Positions 8,685 to 17,641 of a stretch of 64,000 bases of DNA are shown here, piece after piece; position 1 is the stretch's first letter; every line of letters begins with the position of its first letter. The notes beneath the pieces are model-generated. The model searched no databases. It saw nothing but the letters and a program-made list of their open reading frames with translations, and was not told the DNA's origin. The stretch is from NCBI RefSeq assembly GCF_024345975.1, contig NZ_JAGQCD010000014.1:27989-91988 (forward strand), written 5' to 3'. Position numbers and translations under genes: made by a program. The stretch comes from Cyanobium sp. Cruz-8D1 (GTDB lineage Bacteria; Cyanobacteriota; Cyanobacteriia; PCC-6307; Cyanobiaceae).

Positions 8685-8878
8685 TCCGGCGCCGGCAGCT
8701 CCTGGCCCTGGTTGGAGCCGCTGCTGCCCTTCCTGGCCACCGGCGACAGCGGCAGCGGCAACGTCCCCTGGCCGCCATGGCCCGGCTCATGCCCCTGTTC
8801 CGCCGCTACGGCGTGCAGCGCTGCATCCATGGCCAGGGGCGTCGCCTCGACCAGGCCGAGCTGCGGCGGCCCGACTGA
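8681..8878 (+). CDS. Small hypothetical protein with arginine-rich, possibly exported N-terminus
   Basis: 65 residues. The GTG start overlaps the stop of the peroxiredoxin gene (GTGA), which supports translation. The N-terminus MIRRRQLLALVGAAAALPG again has consecutive arginines followed by a short hydrophobic stretch, as in Tat signals. The rest is basic (many Arg, Gln) and ends LFRRYGVQRCIHGQGRRL with one Cys. I do not recognise the family. The coupling to a Tat-type peroxiredoxin suggests a related envelope role, but that is inference and the ORF is short. Confidence 0.5.
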   Translation: MIRRRQLLALVGAAAALPGHRRQRQRQRPLAAMARLMPLFRRYGVQRCIHGQGRRLDQAELRRPD

Positions 8879-8895
8879 AGCCCCCCGGGCGGACG

Positions 8896-9930
8896 TCAGA
8901 CAGCCAGAGCGGCCAGCATCCCCCGGTGCACCTGGCTGCCCCGTTGCAGGGCGGCGATGCCGCTGGAATCCGGCGGCGTGTCGAGCGCGGCGGCCCAGGT
9001 GGCCTGGAGAGATTCGGGCGGCGGGGCGTCGAGCTCCTGGCAGGGGCAGCCGATCGCCGCGGCGGCAGCGGCCACTTTGGGGTCGTAGCTGAGGGCGGCG
9101 CAGGGGCTGCCGGCCAACGCCGCCAGGATCAGCCCATGCAGGCGCATGGCCAGCACCAGAGACGCCTGGCGGAAGGCCTCCATGGCCTCTTCGGGGGTCT
9201 GCACCAGCAGCTCCCGGCTGCGGCGGGCGAGGGCCTCGCCCACCAGACCCTGCTGGGTGAGGCTCGCCAGCAGGCCCCGGTCCTGGTCCTGATGGAAGGG
9301 CAGCCAGAGCACCTCCCGGTCGGCCGCCAGCGCCAGCTGTTCGAGGGCCTGCAGATAAGGCGTCCAGGCCGCCCCGCTGAGCTGGTGCACCGGCCGGAAG
9401 CAGAGCACGATCGCTCCGCCACGGCCGCTCCAGCCCTGGGCGGCCAGGGCCCAGACCGGATCACTGCCGACGACGGGGGCCTCCACCCCCCAGGCCCGCG
9501 CCTGGGAGGCGGAGGCGGCATCCCGCCAGCTGATCGCCGTGGCCAGGGGCAGCAAGCCCCGCACCAGGATGCGGCTGCGGCGGCGGCGCAGGGGACCCAG
9601 GCCCTGGCCCCAGAGGATCACGGGCTGGCCCCGGAGCCGAGCCGCCAGCATCAGGGCGCCGTAATACAGCAGGCTCTGGAAGCTGGTGACGTCCTGGAGC
9701 AGGCTGCCGCCGCCGAGCACCAGGGCCTGGCAGCGGCCGAGGGCCGCCAGCACCGCCCCGAGCCGGCGCCGGTCGGTGGTCTCGACCCCGAACTGCTTGC
9801 GGACAAGAGCCTGGTCATGGGCCGTGACCACCGGGTGGCAGCTGGCGGGGAGCTGGTCCAGCAGCACCGCCAGCAGGGCGTCATCGCCGAGGTTGTGCTC
9901 GCCGTAGTACCCGCAGATCAGTGCACGCAT
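8896..9930 (-). CDS. csaB: Polysaccharide pyruvyl transferase CsaB
   Basis: 344 residues. The N-terminus MRALICGYYGEHNLGDDALL and the LVLGGGSLLQD motif near residue 72 are typical of the polysaccharide pyruvyl transferase family, as is LVLAMRLHGLILA near residue 255. CsaB moves pyruvate from phosphoenolpyruvate onto cell-wall polysaccharide; in cyanobacteria this modifies wall polymers that anchor S-layer-homology outer-membrane proteins. It faces away from the DUF2499 gene with a 55-base gap that should hold both promoters, and converges on the small ORF at 8681-8878. Confidence 0.88.
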   Translation of the reverse strand: MRALICGYYGEHNLGDDALLAVLLDQLPASCHPVVTAHDQALVRKQFGVETTDRRRLGAVLAALGRCQALVLGGGSLLQDVTSFQSLLYYGALMLAARLRGQPVILWGQGLGPLRRRRSRILVRGLLPLATAISWRDAASASQARAWGVEAPVVGSDPVWALAAQGWSGRGGAIVLCFRPVHQLSGAAWTPYLQALEQLALAADREVLWLPFHQDQDRGLLASLTQQGLVGEALARRSRELLVQTPEEAMEAFRQASLVLAMRLHGLILAALAGSPCAALSYDPKVAAAAAAIGCPCQELDAPPPESLQATWAAALDTPPDSSGIAALQRGSQVHRGMLAALAV

Positions 9931-9985
9931 CCGACGCAGCGGTGGTTCCGGCTCCGTACATTACGGATCGCACCAGGCTTTCCCC

Positions 9986-10303
9986 ATGCACGCGCTGTCG
10001 CTGCCCACCTGGTGGATCCACATCACCTCGGTGCTCGAGTGGATGCTGGCGATCCTGGCCGTACAGGCCTACGGGCGGCTGCGGCGAGAAGGGGGCTGGC
10101 GTTGGCTGGCCCTGGCCATGGTGCCGGCCCTGGTGAGCGCCATGGCCGCCTGCACCTGGCATCTGTTCGACAACAGCGAGGCCCTCAAGGGGCTGGTGGT
10201 CCTGCAGGCCGGCCTCACCGCCCTGGGCAACGGGGCCCTGGCCCTGGCCGCCTGGAATCTGTTGCGCCTGCAGCGGCTGGACCCGGAGGACGGGACCCCG
10301 TGA
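9986..10303 (+). CDS. DUF2499 membrane protein
   Basis: 105 residues with three predicted membrane segments. MHALSLPTWWIHITSVLEW at the start is the hallmark of the DUF2499 family, found in cyanobacteria and plastids. The function is unknown. Its stop overlaps the GTG start of the next gene (DUF3593) by four bases, and these two families commonly sit together in cyanobacteria. Together they may form one small membrane complex. Confidence 0.85.
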   Translation: MHALSLPTWWIHITSVLEWMLAILAVQAYGRLRREGGWRWLALAMVPALVSAMAACTWHLFDNSEALKGLVVLQAGLTALGNGALALAAWNLLRLQRLDPEDGTP

Positions 10304-10644
10304 GCCTGCCCCTGGCCGACTGGTTTGAGCGCCTCGGCAGCGTGGATCCGGCACCGTTTTTCGTGCTCTCGCTGCTGCCCTACCTGGCGTTTCTGTGGTG
10401 GGCCCAGAAGGTGCGGGCCTTTCCGCGGCTGGCGTTGCGGGGGTTCCAGCTGACCCTGCTGTTCGTGGCCGTGACCATTGCCGCCGCCGTTGTGGCCCAG
10501 CTGGCCTACGGCAAGCAACTGGCGGATGTGGATCCCCTCCACGGTGGCGCCGAAGCGTTCCTGACCCTGAGCAACCTGGTGGTGCTGCTGGGATTTCTGC
10601 CGCAGCAGGCCGAGAAACAGGAGCCACCCGACGGCCCCAGGTGA
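10300..10644 (+). CDS. DUF3593 membrane protein
   Basis: 114 residues from the GTG at 10300, which overlaps the DUF2499 stop (GTGA). Three hydrophobic segments are seen: PFFVLSLLPYLAFLWWA, LTLLFVAVTIAAAVVAQLAY and FLTLSNLVVLLGFL. The pattern matches DUF3593, a cyanobacterial/plastid family of unknown role. The same reading frame is open far upstream through the antisense of csaB, but that extension has no coding character and the coupled GTG is the credible start. psaK follows 66 bases later. Confidence 0.82.
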   Translation: MSLPLADWFERLGSVDPAPFFVLSLLPYLAFLWWAQKVRAFPRLALRGFQLTLLFVAVTIAAAVVAQLAYGKQLADVDPLHGGAEAFLTLSNLVVLLGFLPQQAEKQEPPDGPR

Positions 10645-10710
10645 ACAAGTCTTAAGGGGGCGGGGCACAGCGCGCCCTGACCCGGAAGATGGGGCGTCAG
10701 CAAGTGCATC

Positions 10711-10968
10711 ATGATCGCTCCCCTCCTGGCCATGGCTCCCGCGTCGATCAGCTGGTCTCCCAAGGTGGCCCTGGTCATGATCGTCTGCAACGTCATCGCC
10801 ATCGCCATCGGCAAGGCCACCATCCAGCAGCAGAACGTCGGCCTGCAGCTGCCCAACAACTCCTTCTTCGGTGGCTTCAGCCACGGCGCCATGCTCGGCA
10901 CCACCAGCCTGGGTCACATCCTCGGCATGGGCGCGATCCTGGGTCTGGCCTCCCGCGGCGTCCTCTGA
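10711..10968 (+). CDS. psaK: Photosystem I subunit PsaK
   Basis: 85 residues, normal for cyanobacterial PsaK. Two membrane helices are seen (about residues 18-35 and 56-82) joined by a loop with LPNNSFFGGFSHGAMLGTTSLGH. The C-terminal GHILGMGAILGLAS is diagnostic. PsaK sits at the edge of the photosystem I trimer and helps bind antenna chlorophyll and couple phycobilisome energy. The 66 bases upstream are GC-rich apart from AAGTCTTAAG at 10648-10657; no defined light-response element was recognised. Confidence 0.95.
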   Translation: MIAPLLAMAPASISWSPKVALVMIVCNVIAIAIGKATIQQQNVGLQLPNNSFFGGFSHGAMLGTTSLGHILGMGAILGLASRGVL

Positions 10969-10989
10969 GCTTTCGGCGCAGGCCGGACT

Positions 10990-12231
10990 TCAGCGCCAGC
11001 CGAGCAGGTACGGCATGGCCCTGAGGCCGTAGCGCTCGAAGCGATAGCCGAACAGCAGGGCCGAGAGATCCTCCGCCCTGCGGCGTTCCAGCCCCTTCAG
11101 CACCTGGTCGAGACGTCCATCGGCCTGGGGCCCGTGCAGGCCGAGCCAGGTGCGGCGCGCCAGCCGGCCACTGAGGGACCAGCGCCAACCCAACGCTCGC
11201 CTCAGCTGGGGCGCGTAATCCTGCAGCGCCCGTTGCGCCGAAGCCTGTCCCCCAGACGCTGCCAGGGCCTGTTGCAGCAGGGGAGCCAGCACGGCGCTGC
11301 TGCTGAGGGCGTGGCGGATGCCTTCGCCGCCCAGCAGGTTGGCGGTACTGACCGCGTCGCCCAGTCCCACCAGACGGCCCCGTTGATGGAGTTCGCGGCG
11401 GCGGATCGTGCTGCGCACCAGTCCGCCATGGCGGTCGAGGACTTCAAAGGCCGCCCCACCCGTTCCGGGCTCCAGCAGGCGCCGGCCCAGCTCCGTGATC
11501 AGGCCCCCCAGGGGAGGCTGCTGGCGCTGGGGATCCAGCAGCCGGCACACCCCGAGCTTCAGCACCCCCGGCTGCATCGGAAAGATCCAGCCGTAGCCCT
11601 GGGGCACCCAGTCGCTGCCGAGGCAGAAACTGAGCCGATCGGCCCAGCGCTCCCAGCAGGCGGGGGACACCCGCAGCAACCACTCCAGGCCGGCGGCCCC
11701 CACCAGCCCATCCCGCGGCCGTTGCGCCGGAGGTGGATCCCCCAGCAGGGCCCGCGCCTGGCCGCTGGCATCCACGGTCCAGTCGCTGCTGACGCGCAGC
11801 GTGCGGCCATCGCTGCGGCGCAGCACCGTGACCATCCGCTCGCCCTCCTGGTGGCTGGAGCAGGCATGCAGCCCCAGCTGCACCCGCCCGCCCCAGCGAC
11901 GGCACTGGTCGGCCTGCCAGTGGCGCAGGGCACCGAAATCGAGCACCACCCCCAGGGGTTGGGGCGAGGCCCAGGAACGGCTGGCGCTGCCGGGCCCGAT
12001 CAACTGCCATTGCCGCCAGCGGCTGCCCACCACCTCCGCCGGCAGGCCGAAGGCTTCCATGGTTTCGATCGGCAGGGCGGCGCTGCTGAAGGCGGAGCGG
12101 CTCAGGTCGGAAAGGCGGTCCACCAGGACAACGTCCACCCCCTGAAGGGCCAGACGCCGAGCCAGGTCTCCGCCGGCCGGACCGGCCCCCACCACCAGCA
12201 CCTGGCAGCGGAGGGACGACTCAGACGGCAA
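10990..12231 (-). CDS. NAD(P)/FAD-dependent oxidoreductase (geranylgeranyl reductase / lycopene cyclase-like)
   Basis: About 413 residues if it starts at the TTG at 12231; the frame is open farther upstream but only as a shadow of dxs. The Rossmann motif [19 protein letters not shown] is near the N-terminus, with [12 protein letters not shown] near residue 165 and [19 protein letters not shown] near 290, the second FAD-binding site. This is the flavoprotein superfamily of geranylgeranyl reductases, lycopene cyclases and epoxidases. It follows dxs with an 11-base overlap, so a substrate from the isoprenoid or carotenoid pathway is plausible but not proven. The start codon is uncertain. Confidence 0.8.
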   Translation of the reverse strand: MPSESSLRCQVLVVGAGPAGGDLARRLALQGVDVVLVDRLSDLSRSAFSSAALPIETMEAFGLPAEVVGSRWRQWQLIGPGSASRSWASPQPLGVVLDFGALRHWQADQCRRWGGRVQLGLHACSSHQEGERMVTVLRRSDGRTLRVSSDWTVDASGQARALLGDPPPAQRPRDGLVGAAGLEWLLRVSPACWERWADRLSFCLGSDWVPQGYGWIFPMQPGVLKLGVCRLLDPQRQQPPLGGLITELGRRLLEPGTGGAAFEVLDRHGGLVRSTIRRRELHQRGRLVGLGDAVSTANLLGGEGIRHALSSSAVLAPLLQQALAASGGQASAQRALQDYAPQLRRALGWRWSLSGRLARRTWLGLHGPQADGRLDQVLKGLERRRAEDLSALLFGYRFERYGLRAMPYLLGWR

Positions 12232-14140
12232 GGGCGGTGGGGACGGTGGCGCGAAAGACAGGGCCGAAGCGCTGGTGGATGCGATCGGCCATCTGGGCGG
12301 GGGTGAGGCCCAGGCGTTCCTTGCTCTGCTCGGGACTGGCGTGGTCGACCAGCACGTCCGGGATGCCGATGCGCAGGACGGGGATGGCCAGCTCGTGGTC
12401 GTTGAGCGTTTCCACCACGGCGGCGCCGAAGCCACCGGGAAGGGCGCCTTCCTCCATGGTCACGACCCGGCCGATGCGGCGCGCCAGGGGCAGGATCAGG
12501 GCCTCATCAAGGGGCCGCAGGAAACGGGCATTCACGACGGCAGCCCGCAGTCCCTTCTCCTGGAGCAGGCCGGCGGTGGCCATCGCGGGAGCCACCATGG
12601 CGCCGTAGGCGACGATCAGCACGTCGTCGCCGTCGGCAAGCAGCTCACCGCGGCCGATCTCCAGGGGCTGCCAGCCCTCGTCCATCAGGGGCACCCCTTC
12701 CCCTTCCCCCCGGGGGATGCGGATGGCACAGGGGCCGTCGTGGGCGATGGAGGTGACCAGCATGCGCTGCAGTTCGGCTTCGTCCTTCGGGGCCATCACC
12801 GTGAAATTCGGCACAGCCCGCAGATAGCTGATGTCGTACTGGCCCTGGTGGGTGGGGCCGTCGGCACCGACGATGCCGGCCCGGTCGAGCACGAAGGTGA
12901 CCGGCAGCTTCTGGATGCCCACGTCATGGATGAGCTGGTCGTAGGCGCGCTGCAGGAAGGTGCTGTAGATGGCCACCACCGGCCGCAGGCCCTCACAGGC
13001 CATGCCCGCCGCCATCGTGACGGCATGCTGCTCGGCGATGCCGACATCGAAGTACTGCTGGGGCAGCGCCTTCTCCAGCAGATCCAGGCCCGTGCCGGTG
13101 GCCATGGCGGCGGTGATGCCCACCACCCTGGAATCCTGCTCGCAGATCTTGACGAGGGTCTGGCCGAACACCTTGCTCCAGCTGGGCGGCTTGGGCTTGC
13201 TGGAGGGATAGGCCTTGCCGGTGGCCAGGTCGAAGGCCGACTGGGCGTGGTAGCCCACCTGGTCGGCTTCGGCATAGGGATAGCCCTTGCCCTTGGTGGT
13301 CGCCACATGCACCAGCACCGGGCCCTCACAGCGGTGGGCCGCCTGGAAGGTGCGCACCATCTCGGGAATGTCGTGGCCGTCGATCGGACCCACATAGGTG
13401 AAGCCCAGCTCCTCGAACACGGCGCCCACCTTGGGCACCGCCAGCCGCTTCATGCTCTCTTTGAGCGTCTTGAGCTCGGTGGGCAGTTCTCCGTGCAGGA
13501 AGGGCAGGTGCTTCACCGCCTCCTCGGCGCTGCCGGAGAGAAACTGCACCGGCTTGCTGAGCCGCATGCGGTTGAGGTGGGTGGAGAGGGCCCCCACCGG
13601 CGCTGAGATCGACATGTCGTTGTCGTTCAGCACCACCAGCAACTTGGTGCGCGGCAGGTGGCCGGCATGGTTGATCGCCTCCAGGGCCATGCCACCGGTG
13701 AGGGCCCCATCGCCGATCACGGCGACGCATTTGAAGTCCTCGCCGCGGCGGTCGCGGGCCAGGGCCATGCCCAGGGCCGCCGAGATGCTGGTGGAGGCGT
13801 GGCCGGCGCCGAAGTGGTCGAAGCGGCTCTCGCTGCGCTTGAGATAGCCCGCCACACCGCCCTGCTGGCGCAGGGTGTGGAAATCCTTGTAGCGACCGGT
13901 GACCAGCTTGTGGGGATAGGCCTGGTGGCCCACATCCCACACCACCCGGTCGTGGTCGAGGTCGAGGGTTTGATAAAGGGCCAGGGTGAGTTCAACGACC
14001 CCCAGCCCCGGACCCAGGTGCCCACCACTGGTGGACACCACCTCCAGGTGCTTCTCGCGGATCTGGCGAGCCATGGCCTCGAGTTCAGCGGTGCTCAGGC
14101 CGTGCAGCTGATTCGGATGGCTCAGCTCGCTCAGATGCAT
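12221..14140 (-). CDS. dxs: 1-deoxy-D-xylulose-5-phosphate synthase
   Basis: 639 residues, full length. The thiamine-diphosphate motif [18 protein letters not shown] begins near residue 152, and the transketolase-like region with [15 protein letters not shown] lies near 430. It makes DXP from pyruvate and glyceraldehyde-3-phosphate, the entry step of the MEP pathway that feeds chlorophyll phytyl chains, carotenoids and quinones. Its stop overlaps the start region of the FAD oxidoreductase behind it. Divergent from ilvA with 96 bases between the start codons. Confidence 0.97.
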   Translation of the reverse strand: MHLSELSHPNQLHGLSTAELEAMARQIREKHLEVVSTSGGHLGPGLGVVELTLALYQTLDLDHDRVVWDVGHQAYPHKLVTGRYKDFHTLRQQGGVAGYLKRSESRFDHFGAGHASTSISAALGMALARDRRGEDFKCVAVIGDGALTGGMALEAINHAGHLPRTKLLVVLNDNDMSISAPVGALSTHLNRMRLSKPVQFLSGSAEEAVKHLPFLHGELPTELKTLKESMKRLAVPKVGAVFEELGFTYVGPIDGHDIPEMVRTFQAAHRCEGPVLVHVATTKGKGYPYAEADQVGYHAQSAFDLATGKAYPSSKPKPPSWSKVFGQTLVKICEQDSRVVGITAAMATGTGLDLLEKALPQQYFDVGIAEQHAVTMAAGMACEGLRPVVAIYSTFLQRAYDQLIHDVGIQKLPVTFVLDRAGIVGADGPTHQGQYDISYLRAVPNFTVMAPKDEAELQRMLVTSIAHDGPCAIRIPRGEGEGVPLMDEGWQPLEIGRGELLADGDDVLIVAYGAMVAPAMATAGLLQEKGLRAAVVNARFLRPLDEALILPLARRIGRVVTMEEGALPGGFGAAVVETLNDHELAIPVLRIGIPDVLVDHASPEQSKERLGLTPAQMADRIHQRFGPVFRATVPTALAV

Positions 14141-14236
14141 GCCCTTCCTTGCTTCCAGATGGCCAATCTACGGGGTTCGCTCCGACCCACGGCGGCGAAC
14201 GCCACCGTTCCAGGGTCGGGTTGCGACACTGGGGCC

Positions 14237-15850
14237 ATGACCTTGGCCGACCACGACGACGCCTTCCCTGAGGCGACCGCCTACCTGCAGCGGATCCTGC
14301 GGGCCCGGGTGTACGACGTGGCCATCGAATCCCCCCTCGATCCCGCCCCCAACCTCTCCCGCCGGCTGCTCAACCAGGTGCTGCTCAAGCGGGAGGATCT
14401 CCAGCCCGTGTTCAGCTTCAAATTGCGCGGCGCCTACAACAAAATGGTGGGCCTGGAGCGCTCGGAGCTCGACCGGGGGGTGATCGCCGCCAGCGCCGGC
14501 AACCATGCCCAGGGGGTGGCCCTGGCCGCCCAGCGGCTCGGCTGCACCGCCGTGATCGTGATGCCGATCACCACACCCGAGATGAAGGTGCGCTCGGTGG
14601 CGGCCCGGGGGGCCGAAGTGGTGCTGCATGGCGATACCTACGACGAGGCCTGCGAGGAAGCCCACCGCCTGCAGCGGCAGCGGGGACTCACCTTCATCCA
14701 TCCCTTCGACGACCCGGACGTGATCGCCGGCCAGGGCACGATCGGCCTGGAGATCCTGCGCCAGTGCTCCGATCCCCCCGATGTCATCTACGTGGCGGTG
14801 GGTGGCGGCGGGCTGATCGCTGGCATCGGCGCCTATGTCAAGAGCCTCTGGCCCCAGGTGGAGCTGGTGGGCGTCGAGCCCAGCGATGCCGATGCCATGA
14901 CCCGTTCGCTGGCCGCAGGCCGGCGGGTGCGGCTCGACCAGGTGGGCCTGTTCGCCGATGGCGTCGCCGTGCGCCAGGTGGGGGAGCACACCTTCGCCCT
15001 GGCCCAGCGCTGCGTCGACCGCATGGTCACGGTGGACACCGATGAGATCTGCGCCGCCATCAAGGATGTCTTCGAGGACACCCGCTCGATTCTGGAGCCG
15101 GCCGGCGCCCTCTCGGTGGCGGGCATGAAGAAGGACGTGGCGCAGCGGCACCTACGCGACCGGACGCTGGTGGCGGTGGCCTGCGGCGCCAACATGAACT
15201 TCGACCGGCTGGCCTTTGTGGCCGAACGGGCCGAGCTGGGCGAGGAGCGCGAAGCCCTGCTGGCGGTGGAGATCCCGGAGCAACCCGGCAGCCTGGCGCG
15301 GTTCTGCGCCGTCCTCGGCCAGCGCAGCCTCACCGAGTTCAGCTACCGCCTCGCCGACCCCCAGCTGGCCCACATCTTCGTGGGGGTGCAGATCAGCGGC
15401 CACCAGGACACCCGCCGGTTGATGGAGGCCCTGGAGGCCCACGGCTTCCCCTGCCTCGACCTCAGCGGCGACGAGCTGGCCAAGCTGCATCTCTGCCACA
15501 TGGTGGGCGGACGGCTGCCGGCCAGTGCCGGTTCAGCCCTGAACCAGGGGGAAGAGCGCCTCTATCGCTTCGTGTTCCCGGAGCGACCCGGGGCCCTGAT
15601 GGCCTTCGTGAGCGCCCTGCATCCCAACTGGAACATCAGCATCTTTCACTACCGCAACCACGGTGCCGACGTGGGGCGCATCGTGGTGGGGGTGCAGGTG
15701 CCGCCGGCGGAGCTGGAGGACTGGCAGGCCTTCCTCGCCGATCTCCCTTACCAGCACTGGGAGGAGACCCACAACCCCGCCTACCGGCTGTTCCTGGGGG
15801 AGGTGGGACAGTCCCTTTCGCCAGACCGTGCCGGCTGTTCCCATGGCTGA
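14237..15850 (+). CDS. ilvA: Threonine ammonia-lyase, biosynthetic
   Basis: 537 residues from the ATG at 14237. The frame is open 5' of this, but only opposite dxs. The PLP-binding Lys is in FSFKLRGAYNKM near residue 60, and the Gly-rich phosphate loop is VAVGGGGLIAG near 188. The last 190 residues form two ACT-like regulatory domains, starting near LLAVEIPEQPGSLARF and RFVFPERPGALMAFV, as in the isoleucine-inhibited IlvA rather than the short catabolic TdcB. It deaminates threonine to 2-oxobutanoate for isoleucine synthesis. It overlaps scpB by eight bases. Confidence 0.94.
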   Translation: MTLADHDDAFPEATAYLQRILRARVYDVAIESPLDPAPNLSRRLLNQVLLKREDLQPVFSFKLRGAYNKMVGLERSELDRGVIAASAGNHAQGVALAAQRLGCTAVIVMPITTPEMKVRSVAARGAEVVLHGDTYDEACEEAHRLQRQRGLTFIHPFDDPDVIAGQGTIGLEILRQCSDPPDVIYVAVGGGGLIAGIGAYVKSLWPQVELVGVEPSDADAMTRSLAAGRRVRLDQVGLFADGVAVRQVGEHTFALAQRCVDRMVTVDTDEICAAIKDVFEDTRSILEPAGALSVAGMKKDVAQRHLRDRTLVAVACGANMNFDRLAFVAERAELGEEREALLAVEIPEQPGSLARFCAVLGQRSLTEFSYRLADPQLAHIFVGVQISGHQDTRRLMEALEAHGFPCLDLSGDELAKLHLCHMVGGRLPASAGSALNQGEERLYRFVFPERPGALMAFVSALHPNWNISIFHYRNHGADVGRIVVGVQVPPAELEDWQAFLADLPYQHWEETHNPAYRLFLGEVGQSLSPDRAGCSHG

Positions 15851-16409
15851 ACCCGAACCCTTCTGCGGACTGTCCCTGCCGGCACGGCTGGAAGCGATCC
15901 TGTACCTCAAGGGGCGGCCGTTGGAGCTGGGGGAACTGGCCAGCATCGCCGGCATCGAACGGGACGCCACCGAGCTGGCCCTGATCACCCTGATGGCCGA
16001 CTACGCCCACCGGGACACCGCCCTGGAGATCCACCAGGACGGTCAGCGCTATGCGCTGCAGCTGCGCGCGGGCCTGGGGGATCTGGTGCAGAATCTGCTG
16101 CCGGTGGATCTGTCGATCGCCTCCCTGCGCACCCTGGCCACCATCGCCCTCAAGAAGCGGCTGCTGCAGTCGGAACTGGTGGAGCTACGCGGCTCGGGGG
16201 CCTACGAGCACATCAAGGAGCTGCTGGCCCAGGACTTCATCGAACGACGTCGCCAGAGTGACGGGCGTTCCTACTGGCTCAGCCTGAGCGAGAAGTTCCA
16301 CCGCACCTTCTCGCTGAAGGCGGACGACCTGGCGGCCCTGGGCTCGCGTCTGGCGGCCGCCGAGACAGACGCGAGCCCGCTGACGCCCGAGGATGAAGCG
16401 GATCCATAG
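15843..16409 (+). CDS. scpB: Segregation and condensation protein ScpB
   Basis: 188 residues from the ATG at 15843, inside the end of ilvA. The first winged-helix domain begins LPARLEAILYLKGRPLELGE and the second has ALKKRLLQSELVELRGSGAY and WLSLSEKFHRTFSL. ScpB dimers join ScpA and SMC in the condensin complex that organises the chromosome. The overlap with ilvA suggests translational coupling, although the functions are unrelated. Length and order of domains are normal. Confidence 0.9.
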   Translation: MAEPEPFCGLSLPARLEAILYLKGRPLELGELASIAGIERDATELALITLMADYAHRDTALEIHQDGQRYALQLRAGLGDLVQNLLPVDLSIASLRTLATIALKKRLLQSELVELRGSGAYEHIKELLAQDFIERRRQSDGRSYWLSLSEKFHRTFSLKADDLAALGSRLAAAETDASPLTPEDEADP

Positions 16410-16450
16410 AGTTGGCTGGCGGTTGCAGCCCCACCCCCTCGACCTCTTCT

Positions 16451-16744
16451 ATGAATATCCTCGTTTTCCTGCTCCAGGTGCTGGCCCAGACCCTCAGCAT
16501 TTACCTCCTGGTGCTGCTGGTCCGGGTGCTGCTGAGCTGGTTCCCCAACCTCGACTGGAGCAACCCGGTGCTCTCCAGCGTCAGCGCCATCACCGACCCG
16601 TATCTCAACGCCTTCCGGGGCCTGATTCCGCCCCTGGGTGGGCTGGATCTGTCGGCCCTGGTGGCCTTCATCGCCCTGCAGCTGGCCCAGAGCCTGCTGG
16701 GGGCCGCGATCGCCACCCTCTCCTCCGGCGGCCTGCCCTACTGA
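16451..16744 (+). CDS. YggT family membrane protein (YlmG-like)
   Basis: 97 residues from the ATG at 16451. Two hydrophobic helices are seen, one near the start (ILVFLLQVLAQTLSIYLLVL) and one near the end. The family loop RVLLSWFPNLDWSNPVLS and the stretch ITDPYLNAFRGLIPPLGGLD are diagnostic for YggT. Cyanobacterial and plastid homologues (YlmG) affect nucleoid distribution or cell division. It follows scpB by 41 bases, which fits a chromosome/division context. A longer frame from 16412 lacks a good start. Confidence 0.87.
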   Translation: MNILVFLLQVLAQTLSIYLLVLLVRVLLSWFPNLDWSNPVLSSVSAITDPYLNAFRGLIPPLGGLDLSALVAFIALQLAQSLLGAAIATLSSGGLPY

Positions 16745-17256
16745 GCGGACAGATCGTCGGAGGCGCCCAAGGCCTCTTCCAGGGGCAGAAGTTCATCGTC
16801 CACCCCGGCCCGGGTTCGCACCGGGGAGCTGAATCCCCTTGCCTTGACACTGCGGGTACCAAGCGGGCCGGGGGTGCCCGCCGGCACCGCCAGCCGCAGG
16901 GCGAAGTTGGAGCGTCCAGGCGGCACGTCGCCGATCGAGCCCACCCGGGTGCGGTTGGGCAGCACCGGCTCACCGCTGGCATCGAGGATCAGCCCGAAGA
17001 CATCGGTGTCCATGACGGCCTTGGCCCCAGGGTTCACCACGACACCCCGCAAGGCCCAGCAACTGGCGCCACTGGGGCGGGCCAGCTCCGGCTGCGTGCC
17101 CTGATCACCGGCGGGGCAGGGCTCGAGCACCACCTCCGACACCTTCAGGTCGGTGGCGGCCGCTGAGGCGGGGCCAGAGAGCAGAAGCAACAGCCCCAGA
17201 AGCAGGCCGGAGGCCAGCCGGGCGAAACGCGTCGCGAGGGATCTTCGCTGTTTCAC
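16738..17256 (-). CDS. Secreted hypothetical protein
   Basis: 172 residues with a clear signal peptide: basic start MKQRRSLATRFARL, a Leu-rich core and an ASAAATD cleavage region near residue 33. The mature part has beta-rich, extracellular-looking sequence with two Cys (near 47 and 66), with VNPGAKAVMDTDVFGLILD and VPPGRSNFALRLAVP. This is like the FxLyD/immunoglobulin-like stalks that describe 'additional conjugates', but I do not recognise a named family. It ends in a seven-base convergent overlap with the YggT gene and shares four bases with the upstream MazG-like gene, so those two are one operon. Confidence 0.68.
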   Translation of the reverse strand: MKQRRSLATRFARLASGLLLGLLLLLSGPASAAATDLKVSEVVLEPCPAGDQGTQPELARPSGASCWALRGVVVNPGAKAVMDTDVFGLILDASGEPVLPNRTRVGSIGDVPPGRSNFALRLAVPAGTPGPLGTRSVKARGFSSPVRTRAGVDDELLPLEEALGASDDLSAQ

Positions 17257-17582
17257 CGCCGATCGCCGCTGCCTCCGATCACGTTACGGTCCGCGCGACT
17301 GGCCAGTTTGGCCAGATTGGCGCCCGCCACGTCGTCGAGATCGAGCCCCAGCTCCGTGGCCAGCTGGGCCACGTACCAGAGCACGTCCCCCAGCTCCAGC
17401 CGCAGGTCGTCGCGGACGTCGGGGCCGAAGTCGCCGCCCCGGTCCCGCAGCACCTTCTTCACCTTGTCGGCCACCTCGCCGGCCTCGCCGCACAACCCCA
17501 GCGTGGGGTAAAGGATGTTGGCCCCGATATCCGGGTAGCGCGCCGTCTCACGGGAGCGGGTCTGGTAGTCCTGAAAGTCCAT
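17253..17582 (-). CDS. MazG-like nucleotide pyrophosphohydrolase
   Basis: 109 residues from the ATG at 17582. It matches the MazG/all-alpha NTP pyrophosphatase fold: GLCGEAGEVADKVKKVLRD near residue 32 and LRLELGDVLWYVAQLATELG near 67 supply the E-x2-E and E-x2-D metal ligands. Proteins of this length hydrolyse non-canonical or excess NTPs to NMP and pyrophosphate. The stop overlaps the start of the secreted-protein gene downstream (ATGA). It is divergent from pyk with 59 bases between start codons. Confidence 0.85.
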   Translation of the reverse strand: MDFQDYQTRSRETARYPDIGANILYPTLGLCGEAGEVADKVKKVLRDRGGDFGPDVRDDLRLELGDVLWYVAQLATELGLDLDDVAGANLAKLASRADRNVIGGSGDRR

Positions 17583-17641
17583 TCCAAGCTCGCTCCGGGC
17601 AAGTCCGGATGGTAGTTTCCGGCCCTGTACACGGTCGACCC

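Noticed and set aside
8926..10644. 572-codon plus-strand open frame
   Set aside because: The first 1.4 kb is antisense to csaB and runs out of frame through DUF2499; only the last 114 codons (DUF3593) are real.
12275..13606. 443-codon plus-strand open frame opposite dxs
   Set aside because: Antisense of dxs with His/Gly/Gln-rich composition and no domain.
14141..14236. Possible small RNA or leader peptide between dxs and ilvA
   Set aside because: No attenuator-like stems with a T-run and no convincing short ORF rich in Ile or Thr codons.
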